In this document: in pieces, positions 1-6,316 of the stretch
Position numbering within the stretch: the stretch's first letter is position 1
Layout of the letters: the number at the start of each line of letters is the position of its first letter
Source of the DNA: an uncultured bacterium
GTDB lineage: Bacteria > Patescibacteriota > Minisyncoccia > Phycocordibacterales > GWA1-40-21
Reading direction: 5' to 3'
Length of the DNA stretch: 7,652 nt
Assembly: GCA_903824735.1 (NCBI GenBank)
Contig: CAIJXO010000053.1
Coordinates: 1-7,652, forward strand
Made by a program: the position numbers and the translations under genes
Notes under the pieces: model-generated
What the model was told of the DNA's origin: nothing
The model's input: the letters and a program-made list of their open reading frames with translations, nothing else
The model's database searches: none

Positions 1-17
1 ATGGTATATGGGAAAAA

Positions 18-206
18 ATGACTTGCGATAAGTTTAATGACCTTAGTGAAGAAGGAAAAAAGATTGGAGCAAAGATGGTCAGAGATACAATGAATCGACT
101 GAACAAAAGAATTCAAAAGACTTTGAATACAAAATATCCTTTATTTGCTTGGGAAAATGGCAGCGTAGTAAGAAAATTTGTTGGTGACTCACCATCGCTC
201 ACCTAG
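18..206 (+). CDS. small hypothetical protein (62 aa) in the left arm of the integrative element
   Basis: I do not recognise this protein. It is short, basic and probably helical at its N-terminus (about residues 8-37, rich in K, R and M), followed by a short segment containing FAWENGSVVRKF. A WxxG-hydrophobic-hydrophobic ending of this kind suggests a small beta hairpin, but that is inference. No signal peptide or membrane segment is visible. The ATG at 18-20 overlaps a TGA (19-21) that closes the frame entering from the left edge (its last visible codons read MVYGKK), an ATGA arrangement typical of translationally coupled genes. A gene upstream of the window may therefore be its operon partner. 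The GGG at 10-12 is at most a weak ribosome binding site. It lies on the same strand as the recombinase, so it is probably cargo or an accessory gene of the element. Confidence 0.5.
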   Translation: MTCDKFNDLSEEGKKIGAKMVRDTMNRLNKRIQKTLNTKYPLFAWENGSVVRKFVGDSPSLT

Positions 207-225
207 CTTCACTTAGACTTTTGGT

Positions 226-480
226 ATGGCCGATAAGGTTAATACCAACAGTCAAAATATAATCCTAGACAATACAGAAACTGCTGATTTAGCGGGATTT
301 TTTGATTTACTAGCTAAGTTTGACCACCAGGATCGCACAAGGTCTGTAGTCGACAATACCTCTCTAGTTTCAGCTCCTAGAGGGGTATTGTCGGTGACAA
401 ACCGAGACAATCTGGATAAGAACCCTGCTGTCAGGACATCAGGCAAAACTTGTTCTGTTGAAACCGTAAAGGGTCTTTAG
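226..480 (+). CDS. hypothetical protein (84 aa), uncertain coding status
   Basis: This frame opens at ATG 226, 19 nt after the previous stop, and closes with TAG at 478-480. The N-terminal half (about residues 1-38) looks like protein: it is acidic and amphipathic, with the segment DLAGFFDLLAKFDHQD. The second half is rich in S, T, N, V and R, and is encoded by DNA that folds into a strong hairpin (345-399), so its composition may be dictated by nucleic-acid structure. No Shine-Dalgarno site is evident. No membrane segment or signal peptide is seen, and I do not recognise a family. The same frame continues past the TAG to 648. It could be a real small gene of the element, or a chance frame over a structured non-coding region upstream of the recombinase. 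Confidence 0.4.
   Translation: MADKVNTNSQNIILDNTETADLAGFFDLLAKFDHQDRTRSVVDNTSLVSAPRGVLSVTNRDNLDKNPAVRTSGKTCSVETVKGL
345..399. repeat. long inverted repeat / hairpin, 17-bp arms
   Basis: The arms are 351-367 (beginning CGACAATACC) and 377-393 (ending GGTATTGTCG). They pair over 17 bp with a single G-T wobble around a 9-nt loop (368-376). Outer pairs at 349-350/394-395 (wobbles) and 345-347/397-399 extend the stem after one mismatch. The total span is about 55 bp with dyad symmetry. It lies inside the 226-480 reading frame, upstream of the serine recombinase. Related GACAAT words recur at 268-273 and 405-410. It could be a recombinase-binding site, an operator or a structured RNA; the sequence alone does not decide. 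Confidence 0.75.
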
Positions 481-648
481 ATGCTTTTGCGAAAGCTGGG
501 AAAACGAGTGTTCGACTTCTCGCCCAGCCATTTGAAAAGCACCGAAATACCCCAGGGGTTGATTGCAAACATAAAACATAAAGTAAATTATGAAAAAGGT
601 TATCGCAATGCCTCCCCACCATTATCTGGTACATACTTAAGTAACTAA
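481..648 (+). CDS. possible 55-aa ORF, in-frame continuation of the 226-480 frame
   Basis: ATG at 481 follows the TAG stop at 478-480 with no gap and in the same frame, and the frame runs to TAA at 646-648. The product would be basic (LLRKLGKRVF near the start, NIKHKVNYEKGYR in the middle). It could be a re-initiated small protein, the second half of a gene broken by one TAG, or an accidental frame. Its first 20 codons lie entirely within the 482-541 hairpin, which argues against a normal coding region. I do not recognise the sequence. Confidence 0.2.
   Translation: MLLRKLGKRVFDFSPSHLKSTEIPQGLIANIKHKVNYEKGYRNASPPLSGTYLSN
482..541. repeat. 60-nt multi-segment hairpin directly after the TAG at 478-480
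   Basis: Four stacked helices can be paired by eye: 482-488 with 535-541 (TGCTTTT/AAAAGCA), 492-494 with 531-533 (AAA/TTT), 495-500 with 523-528 (GCTGGG/CCCAGC) and 505-508 with 519-522 (CGAG/CTCG). This gives about 20 pairs around a 10-nt loop (509-518), with unpaired AAAA at 501-504 and smaller bulges. No T-run follows, so it is not a standard terminator. A shorter local palindrome, GCTTT/AAAGC (484-488/492-496), competes with it. It may be a structured RNA, a folded single-stranded DNA site or a dispersed palindromic repeat. Confidence 0.6.
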
Positions 649-703
649 CTTGTTGATAATATCAAAGGTAGAAGTCGAGCTATGGTTAATTTTTAATAAA
701 AAA

Positions 704-712
704 TGCTAAAAT
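704..712 (+). promoter_or_regulatory. extended -10 promoter of the serine recombinase
   Basis: TGC followed by TAAAAT (707-712) forms an extended -10 element, with 7 nt between it and the ATG at 720. Transcription would start at about 719-720, giving a leaderless message. No good -35 is seen at the expected position (684-689), as is tolerated by extended -10 promoters. The region just upstream (690-718) is almost pure A/T. Confidence 0.5.
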
Positions 713-719
713 ATATAAA

Positions 720-2288
720 ATGAAAATAAAAGCTGTCATTTATACTCGCGTGTCATCTAGAGATCAGGAAGAAAGTGGATACTCTCTTGATGCGCAACAA
801 AAGTTGCTTGAAGAATACGCCTCAAAAAAAGGATTTGAGGTCTTGAAAGTATTCAGAATTACTGAATCGGCCAGTGGAAAGCAAATAAGAATAATTTTCA
901 GTGAAATGCTTGATTATGTCAAAAGGCATAACATTGAAAATATACTTTGTGAGAAAATCGATCGCTTAACTCGTAACCTAAAGGATGCTGCGATCATAAA
1001 CGAATGGGTACAAAGTTCTGGAGATTACTCCGTTCACTTTGTGAAAGAAAATTTCATTGTAAATAGAAATACAAGAGCTCACGAAAATCTAATCTGGGAT
1101 ATGAAAGTGGCTATCGCTCGTTTTTATACCAACAACCTCTCTGAAGAAGTACGCAAGGGATTAAACGAGAAAGCTTCTCAAGGAATGTACCCCGGCTCTT
1201 TCAAATACGGATACTTGAGCGAGGGTGAAAAAGGCAGGAAGCGTTTTGTAAAAGACCAAGAGACACATTTGGCAGTGAAAAAACTTCTGGAGTCCTATGC
1301 TAGTGGTCAGTATTCGATGAAAGCCTTGCTTAAAATGGCTACTGACAGCGGAATCAGAACCCGCTACGGAAAGAAGCTTTATAAGAGCCAGATTGAAAGA
1401 TTACTTGTAGATACTTTCAATTACGGCTGGTTCACCTGGAAAGGCAAATTGATGAAGGGTGATCACGAGCCACTCATTACAAAAGAGACTTATGACCAAA
1501 TCCAAGAGATTAGGATAAGGAAAAAAGCACCATTCTATCTTCGAAAGGAGTTTCTATTCTCTAAGATGATTACCTGCGGCGAATGTGACGGAAGTATAAC
1601 TTCAGAAATACAGAAAGGCCACGTCTATTGTCATTGCAACCACTATAAAGATTGCGGGCAGAAGAAATATACTCGTGAAGAAGTGATTGAGTCTGGTCTG
1701 GTTAATGTTATGGACGTTTTTGCCAGACTAAACAAGACTGATATTGAACAGATACGCGAGAAAATTAGAGCTAACCACGCAGACGAGATTGCCTACAAAG
1801 AATCTGTCATAAACAGTCTCAATTCACAGTACAAGGCTGCCCAAGTGAAGATTGATAGACTTTACGATGACAAACTTGCCGGGGTCATTTCGGACGAATT
1901 TTGGGCTGGTAAACACAAAGTACTAATCGATGAGCAAAGAGCTCTTACAACCCAGCTAGAACGTCTCAAGACGCAAGAAACCGAGTACTTTGAAGTGGGA
2001 CTCAATATCCTTGAATTGGCCTCGAGAGCAAAAGAAATCTACTCAAAGAGAACACCTGTAGAAAAGCGTATGCTTTTGAAGTACCTTTTCAAACACATCA
2101 GTCTTAAGGATGGAAAAGTAGAATATGAGTTAAAAACACCAGTTCGAAAGCTTTACGAAAAGCTTACATTAGATGAAAATACTTTCGAACCACAAAAAGC
2201 CTTTACCGACAAGGCAAAAGCTTCTTCTGGTTCAAAAATCAATACTTTGCTCCGACGGTTGGATTCGAACCAACGACCAATCGCTTAA
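720..2288 (+). CDS. large serine recombinase (integrase of the element)
   Basis: Site-specific recombinase of the resolvase/invertase superfamily, large serine type, expected to integrate and excise the element through a covalent serine-DNA intermediate. The N-terminal catalytic domain (about 4-140) has YTRVSS with nucleophile Ser12 after Arg10, and the arginine motif DRLTR (81-85). The recombinase DNA-binding domain (about 141-265) has LSEEVRKGLNEKASQG and PGSFKYGY. A zinc ribbon uses C286, C289, C304, C306 and perhaps C312. A helical, probably coiled-coil segment (about 345-445) follows. The 522-aa length is normal for the class. ATG 720 is preceded by an in-frame stop at 687-689. Residues 511-522 (LRRLDSNQRPIA) and the TAA stop are read from the antisense strand of the tRNA-Asn gene, so the native tail has been joined to or replaced by target-site sequence. 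The family is clear, while the tRNA as target is inferred from the overlap. Confidence 0.95.
   Translation: MKIKAVIYTRVSSRDQEESGYSLDAQQKLLEEYASKKGFEVLKVFRITESASGKQIRIIFSEMLDYVKRHNIENILCEKIDRLTRNLKDAAIINEWVQSSGDYSVHFVKENFIVNRNTRAHENLIWDMKVAIARFYTNNLSEEVRKGLNEKASQGMYPGSFKYGYLSEGEKGRKRFVKDQETHLAVKKLLESYASGQYSMKALLKMATDSGIRTRYGKKLYKSQIERLLVDTFNYGWFTWKGKLMKGDHEPLITKETYDQIQEIRIRKKAPFYLRKEFLFSKMITCGECDGSITSEIQKGHVYCHCNHYKDCGQKKYTREEVIESGLVNVMDVFARLNKTDIEQIREKIRANHADEIAYKESVINSLNSQYKAAQVKIDRLYDDKLAGVISDEFWAGKHKVLIDEQRALTTQLERLKTQETEYFEVGLNILELASRAKEIYSKRTPVEKRMLLKYLFKHISLKDGKVEYELKTPVRKLYEKLTLDENTFEPQKAFTDKAKASSGSKINTLLRRLDSNQRPIA
2250..2288. other. inferred chromosomal attachment region of the integrative element
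   Basis: The recombinase gene abuts and enters the 3' end of an intact tRNA gene, the usual geometry for an element integrated at a tRNA 3' end. The overlap covers the discriminator, acceptor 3' strand, T arm and part of the anticodon loop. The crossover point cannot be located because the second copy of the repeat is not in the window: I searched 1-719 by eye for CGACGGTTGGATTCG and found no match. The element would extend leftwards out of the window. Confidence 0.5.
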
Positions 2289-2321
2289 CAGGCGACTGCG
2301 CTACCACTGCGCCACGTCGGA
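2250..2321 (-). tRNA. tRNA-Asn(GUU)
   Basis: The minus strand folds into a complete cloverleaf. The acceptor is TCCGACG/CGTCGGA, with the 5' end at 2321. The D arm is GCGC-AGTGGTA-GCGC. The anticodon stem is GTCGC/GCGAT with loop CTGTTAA, placing anticodon GTT at 2287-2289. The variable loop is 5 nt (TGGTC), and the T arm is GTTGG-TTCGAAT-CCAAC. The discriminator is G (complement of C2250), as in known bacterial tRNA-Asn. CCA is not encoded. The gene is intact, so integration has preserved its function. Its 3' half doubles as the end of the recombinase reading frame on the opposite strand. Confidence 0.95.
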
Positions 2322-2348
2322 ATATATGGCTAAAAAAGCTACTCGACT

Positions 2349-2357
2349 ATGATAGCA
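2349..2357 (-). promoter_or_regulatory. candidate extended -10 promoter of tRNA-Asn
   Basis: On the minus strand, TGC TATCAT (2357 to 2349) forms an extended -10 element. A start near 2342 would give a 5' leader of about 21 nt before the mature tRNA end at 2321, to be removed by RNase P. The -35 region (2372-2377, TTTATT on the minus strand) is poor. Confidence 0.4.
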
Positions 2358-2385
2358 AGTATTCTCAGAAAAATAAAGCCCTTTA

Positions 2386-2394
2386 TGCTATAAT
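2386..2394 (+). promoter_or_regulatory. extended -10 promoter of the 98-aa gene
   Basis: TGC TATAAT at 2386-2394 is a perfect extended -10 element, with expected start near 2401. This leaves a leader of about 23 nt before ATG 2424. The leader is A/T-rich and has no Shine-Dalgarno sequence. The promoter is back to back with the candidate tRNA-Asn promoter in the 102-bp gap between the two genes. Confidence 0.6.
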
Positions 2395-2423
2395 TTACCC
2401 ATTATTAGATTAATAATAAAACC

Positions 2424-2720
2424 ATGGGACTATACAATATCTTGTTTGGTGGATCCAGCAAAAAGCGTGTAACAGAGAAAGAATATCGAAAAGCCAAAGG
2501 CGAACTATACACCGAAGGAATGAGTAAGTTCCACCGCGCCAAAGTCGATGAGATTTTTTCGCCTGAATTCAACATCCGTGGTACTGACTCACACCCCCGA
2601 GGCCTAGAAGCGGAGGAGATCGATGCTCGCATCAAGTGGATGCGCGAAAATAAAATCAAGCACGGCTTAAGCGATCATGAAATAACTGAAGTGGAAGATA
2701 GCTTCAAAAAAAGACTGTAG
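2424..2720 (+). CDS. conserved-looking hypothetical protein (98 aa)
   Basis: I do not recognise a family. The protein is soluble, highly charged and mostly helical by composition: a short hydrophobic start (GLYNILFGG), a basic helix (about 13-40, KKRVTEKEYRKAKGELYTEG), a loop with SPEFNIRGTDSHPRG (about 46-60), and an acidic then basic C-terminal helix pair (about 62-98) ending in KKRL. No signal peptide or membrane segment is seen. The start is supported by the extended -10 box about 30 nt upstream and by absence of an alternative ATG. It lies just outside the element, next to tRNA-Asn, and its TAG stop is 3 bp from the convergent acetate kinase stop. No terminator separates the two: only a weak A/T hairpin (TAGAAA/TTTCTA, 2718-2734) spans both stops, so the transcripts probably overlap at their 3' ends. 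Confidence 0.7.
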   Translation: MGLYNILFGGSSKKRVTEKEYRKAKGELYTEGMSKFHRAKVDEIFSPEFNIRGTDSHPRGLEAEEIDARIKWMRENKIKHGLSDHEITEVEDSFKKRL

Positions 2721-2723
2721 AAA

Positions 2724-3911
2724 CTATTTTTCTAAAATACTGATAGTGTCCCGTGCCATCTGCCCCATTTCGTCAGTTTTTCGGACCAACACTTTTACCT
2801 TAGAACCTGAAGCAGAGATATCGGCATCGATACCTTCACTACGATTATTTTTCTCTTGATCGATTTTAATACCCAAGATTTCAAGCCCCTGACAAATTCT
2901 CTCACGCATAATGAATGAGCGCTCCCCCACGGTCGCGGTAAAGACAATGGTGTCGAGGCCACCGAGAATTGTAAAGTATGAACCTATATATTTTTGTAGA
3001 CGGTAGGCATACATATCGAGTGCAAGTTTGGATTGTGTATCACCATCTTGTTCGAGTTTTATAAGGTCACGTACATCTGAACTTTTGCCACTGACACCGA
3101 GCAGCCCAGACTTTTTATTTAAATATTCGCGCAGTTTTTTGCCTTTTAAAGCAAGATTATCTTCGAGAAAGGCTAAGACGCCAGGATCGACGTCCCCTGC
3201 CCGGGTCGCCATCATCACACCCTCAAGCGGAGTGAAGCCCATGGAGTTTTCAATACTTTTACCATCTTTAATCGCAGTCACACTGACACCGCTACCGATA
3301 TGGCAGACGATTAGCCGGCTCGGTAGCTGAGCATTTTCAGACTGAAGCTTGTGTAAAATGGAACCGACCGAAATGCCATGAAAACCGTACTTTTGGAGAC
3401 CAAACTTGTCACTATCTATTTTAGCAATACCGTAGTATTTGGCATAATCAGGAATTGAAGAATGAATGTCACTATCGGAGACACCAACGATTGGAATATT
3501 CTTGAATGCCTTGCGTAAGGTGAGAATCATTTCATAAGTCGGCAAAAGATGAAGCGGTGCTTCTTTCAACACTTTTTTAATCTCCTTTTCGTAGGCCAGG
3601 TCAATAACCTTATGATTCTGAAATGGCTTGCCTGGAGCAACGATACGAATACCAATACCGGCGATTTCATTTTTGTCTGCAATAATGTTGCTGGTTTTAA
3701 AAAGATTTAAAGTATAGTTCAGCGAATCCTGAAATTCTTTTTTAGAAACACAATTTTGCACTTTGCGCTCTTCAAAATATAAAGTACTGACATAATCACA
3801 CTCTGTCTCCGATTTTTCCAAATGCAAAAAGCCGAGACACTTATCTTTGGTGTAAACCGCATACTTTTCTGAAGCACTTCCCCGATTGACGATTAAATAT
3901 TTTTTATCCAT
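2724..3911 (-). CDS. ackA: acetate kinase, divergent
   Basis: ASKHA-fold kinase that converts acetyl phosphate and ADP to acetate and ATP in the cytoplasm. From the ATG at 3911 it is 395 aa, the usual family length. Family landmarks are visible: N9 with GSASEK, R89, APLH (H121), D146, YGFHG (H178), CHIGSG (204-208), NSMGFTPLEGVMMATRAGDVDP (R237), the SGLLGVSGKSSDVR region, LGGLD and E381 near the C-terminus. These match Methanosarcina thermophila N7, R91, H123, D148, H180, R241 and E384, aligned from memory. The acetate pocket V/L/F/P is also kept (V91, L120, F177, P228). Odd changes are HGG to APG (92-94), GNG to GSG (S207) and HGTSH to HGISV. It overlaps the end of the phosphoketolase gene by 19 nt, indicating one operon and coupled translation. 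A TTG at 3917 is in frame but less likely as the start. Another short-chain acyl kinase activity is possible. Confidence 0.88.
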   Translation of the reverse strand: MDKKYLIVNRGSASEKYAVYTKDKCLGFLHLEKSETECDYVSTLYFEERKVQNCVSKKEFQDSLNYTLNLFKTSNIIADKNEIAGIGIRIVAPGKPFQNHKVIDLAYEKEIKKVLKEAPLHLLPTYEMILTLRKAFKNIPIVGVSDSDIHSSIPDYAKYYGIAKIDSDKFGLQKYGFHGISVGSILHKLQSENAQLPSRLIVCHIGSGVSVTAIKDGKSIENSMGFTPLEGVMMATRAGDVDPGVLAFLEDNLALKGKKLREYLNKKSGLLGVSGKSSDVRDLIKLEQDGDTQSKLALDMYAYRLQKYIGSYFTILGGLDTIVFTATVGERSFIMRERICQGLEILGIKIDQEKNNRSEGIDADISASGSKVKVLVRKTDEMGQMARDTISILEK

Positions 3912-6280
3912 TTCCAATTTAAAATTTCTTCCGGATCATCACCGACTTTCATGATGTAATCCTTGTGTTCGATAATTTTATTCTGATAAATACCGATTAA
4001 TCTCTTCGCTTTCTCCGCATCAATTACGCCGTTCTTGGCTACTTTCTCAATCGCTTCGATAAACAAGGTGTAACGATCGGTTTTGTTTCGAATATGTAGA
4101 TCAAGCGGTGTAGTAGTCGAACCACTTTCCATATAACCGTGAATAGATAGGCGGTCGAGGGCATTGGCAAATTTGAAGATAGTTTTTTCAAGAGTGTCAG
4201 GATAACCATGGAAGTTGAAAATGACTGGTTTATCTTTGGTAAAATACTTCTCAAAATTTACTTCAGAAATTTCTTTTTCATTACCAATGGTGTCAGGTGA
4301 AATCTCGACGACGTTCACAAAGCGCACTTTCACCTCTGGTGCTTCTTTCTTAATTAAAGAAATGGCAGCCAGAGCTTCTTTTACTAGATATTGACCACTG
4401 GCACCGAAGACGACATCAGGATTTTCCTCACTAGCAAATTCCCAAATTGATAAGCCGTCACGGACTTCAGCTTGAGCTTCAAGTTGAGTCAACCAAATCG
4501 GCTCCAAAGTTTTTTCTACCACCATCACGTTGATCTGATTTTTTGACTGCAGACATTTTTCGGTGATCAAGACAGCTTCATTGGCATCGGCTGGAAAATA
4601 AATATTGATAAAGTCATGCTTCTTGTTCAAAAGCTCATCCATGAAGCTTGGATTTTGATGAGAAAAACCGTTATGCTCCTGGCGCCACCCGGTCGATGAC
4701 AAAATGTAGTTGAAAGATGGCACATCACCGCGCCATTCGGTCTTGCGGGCAATCTTCAAAAACTTGCTGTACTGATCGGCCATACTGGAAACGATTGGAA
4801 TGAAGGCTTCATAGGAAGCAAAAATCGCAAAACGACCAGTCAAAATATAGCCTTGAGCGAGGGCCTGCAGTGATTGCTCAGACAGCATTTCGATAATTCG
4901 GCCATCGCGTGACATATCTTCGTCCCACTCCTCAATTTTGCCGACAAAAGCGCGCGTGGTTTCTTTAAACATATCTTGCAAACGGTTGGAATAGGTTTCA
5001 TCGGGACTGAACAAGCGGAAATTTCGATTGGCTTCGTTTAGCTTTACAACTTGGGCCAGATATTTGCCGTTCTTATGCATCGCACCAGCCGTAACATCAC
5101 CCGCGGTAATTATTTTTGTTTCGAAGTCACTAATTTCGGGCAGAATTAAATCGCGACTCTTATCGCCTTTTTTGATTCCAAAAGCATGTTCATTGTCACC
5201 CATTCGAAAACCTTCTTTTGGTACATTGGCGAGAATATCTTTACTGAAACCTTTTTCCGTATCAAAAAGTTCTTCAAATTTATACGAGCGCATCCATTCC
5301 TCAACTAAACCAAGCTGATAGGCATCAGTTTTAGTTTCCTTACCGACAACTTGATGTGACAAAGCATTGCCTTCAATCTTGTCGCCCTTACCCTCGATTT
5401 TTGAACCTTTCAAATATTTAATGCCAGTCCAACCTTTTGGTGTCTTCAAAATAATCATTGGAAAGCGGAAATAGTCATCAAGTTTACGCTCAGGGTTGGC
5501 TCGGGCCTCTTTCTGAATTTTACGAATCGAAGCGTATGCATCATCAAGCGCCTCAATCATTTTTTCGTAAACTTTATCATCTTTACCTTCGACAATAATC
5601 GGCTCATAACCATAGCCTTTAAACAAAGATTTCAAATCCGCATTTTTCATGCGACCGAAAATGGTTGGTCCAGAGATTTTATAACCATTCAAATGTAAGA
5701 TGGGTAACACTGTGCCATTTTTAGCTGGGTCAATAAATTTATTTAAATGCCAAGAAGTAGCAGCTGCTCCAGTTTCAAATTCGCCATCGCCCATAAGACA
5801 AGCGACAATCAGTTCTGGATTATCAAGCACCGCACCATAAGAAGTCGACAAAGAATAACCAAGCTCGCCACCTTCAAGAATCACGCCAGGGGTCATCGGG
5901 CTTGAGTGGCTTGGAAAACCATAGGGCCAACTAAAGTTTTTCGTAATATAACCGATTCCACTTTCATCAAGCTTGGCTTCGGGATAATATTTACCCAAAG
6001 TACCTTCCAAATAGACATTAGATTGAATCGCGGGAAAACCGTGACCGGGACCAAGGACAAACATCATCTTGGCATCAGTCTTAATTATCAGATTGTTCAA
6101 ACAGGCATAGACAAAGTTGATACCCGGGCAAGTTCCCCAGTGGCCAAGTAGACGCGATTTAATATGGTCGAAAGTGAGCTTATCTTTTAGTAAAAAGTTT
6201 TCTTGTAAATAGATTTGCCCGACTGATAAATAGTTCGTAGCGCGGACAAATTTCTTGACTCTCTCTACTTGTGAATTCAT
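3893..6280 (-). CDS. xfp: xylulose-5-phosphate/fructose-6-phosphate phosphoketolase
   Basis: Thiamine-diphosphate enzyme that cleaves xylulose-5-phosphate and/or fructose-6-phosphate with inorganic phosphate, giving acetyl phosphate plus glyceraldehyde-3-phosphate or erythrose-4-phosphate. The 795 aa match the family length. Visible motifs in order: GHWGTCPG (46-53), GPGHG (77-81), PSHSSP (123-128), EGGELGY (136-142), the ThDP/Mg site GDGEFETG (164-171), HLNGYKI (196-202), LSHQV (307-311), FSPDETYSNR (424-433), SEQS (467-470), QGYILTGR (476-483) and WRQEHNGFSHQ (532-542). By alignment from memory, H47, H80, H125, H309, E468 and H541 correspond to bifidobacterial H64, H97, H142, H320, E479 and H553, so the active site looks complete. 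Substrate preference cannot be read from sequence. It is the first gene of an operon with acetate kinase, which would convert its acetyl phosphate to ATP. The start lies 7 nt after an extended -10 box. Confidence 0.95.
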   Translation of the reverse strand: MNSQVERVKKFVRATNYLSVGQIYLQENFLLKDKLTFDHIKSRLLGHWGTCPGINFVYACLNNLIIKTDAKMMFVLGPGHGFPAIQSNVYLEGTLGKYYPEAKLDESGIGYITKNFSWPYGFPSHSSPMTPGVILEGGELGYSLSTSYGAVLDNPELIVACLMGDGEFETGAAATSWHLNKFIDPAKNGTVLPILHLNGYKISGPTIFGRMKNADLKSLFKGYGYEPIIVEGKDDKVYEKMIEALDDAYASIRKIQKEARANPERKLDDYFRFPMIILKTPKGWTGIKYLKGSKIEGKGDKIEGNALSHQVVGKETKTDAYQLGLVEEWMRSYKFEELFDTEKGFSKDILANVPKEGFRMGDNEHAFGIKKGDKSRDLILPEISDFETKIITAGDVTAGAMHKNGKYLAQVVKLNEANRNFRLFSPDETYSNRLQDMFKETTRAFVGKIEEWDEDMSRDGRIIEMLSEQSLQALAQGYILTGRFAIFASYEAFIPIVSSMADQYSKFLKIARKTEWRGDVPSFNYILSSTGWRQEHNGFSHQNPSFMDELLNKKHDFINIYFPADANEAVLITEKCLQSKNQINVMVVEKTLEPIWLTQLEAQAEVRDGLSIWEFASEENPDVVFGASGQYLVKEALAAISLIKKEAPEVKVRFVNVVEISPDTIGNEKEISEVNFEKYFTKDKPVIFNFHGYPDTLEKTIFKFANALDRLSIHGYMESGSTTTPLDLHIRNKTDRYTLFIEAIEKVAKNGVIDAEKAKRLIGIYQNKIIEHKDYIMKVGDDPEEILNWKWIKNI

Positions 6281-6287
6281 GTGACCA

Positions 6288-6296
6288 ATTATATCA
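6288..6296 (-). promoter_or_regulatory. extended -10 promoter of the phosphoketolase-acetate kinase operon
   Basis: The minus strand reads TGA TATAAT (6296 to 6288), then 7 nt, then ATG at 6280. Transcription is expected at about 6280-6281, so the operon message would be leaderless. No Shine-Dalgarno sequence is present. Its -35 region would fall at about 6311-6316, over the divergent gene's transcription start. Confidence 0.65.
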
Positions 6297-6301
6297 CAAT
6301 A

Positions 6302-6310
6302 TGCTATAAT
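6302..6310 (+). promoter_or_regulatory. extended -10 promoter of the heptad-repeat gene
   Basis: TGC TATAAT at 6302-6310 is a perfect extended -10 element followed by 6 nt and ATG 6317, giving a predicted leaderless message. A partial -35 (GTGACC, 6281-6286) lies 18 nt upstream of the TATAAT hexamer. The -10 box falls inside a longer GTG-initiated frame from 6281, which argues that the true start is ATG 6317. Confidence 0.65.
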
Positions 6311-6316
6311 GTGGCT

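Noticed and set aside
431..634. 67-aa minus-strand frame
   Set aside because: It covers the two-sided hairpin at 482-541, has no ribosome binding site or promoter, and runs against the element's other genes.
1..719. Second attachment repeat matching the tRNA-Asn 3' end
   Set aside because: No stretch resembling the tRNA acceptor or T arm was found by eye. The far end of the element must be outside the window.
3912..3917. TTG start for acetate kinase
   Set aside because: ATG two codons later gives the normal family N-terminus and is the more usual initiator.
5028..5318. Plus-strand frames inside the phosphoketolase and acetate kinase genes (also 3028-3330 and 5906-6151)
   Set aside because: They are shadows antisense to well-supported enzymes, with no independent start or promoter evidence.
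6281..6316. GTG start giving a 202-aa version of the heptad-repeat protein
   Set aside because: The extra 12 codons contain the extended -10 box of the gene itself, so the transcript would not include this start.
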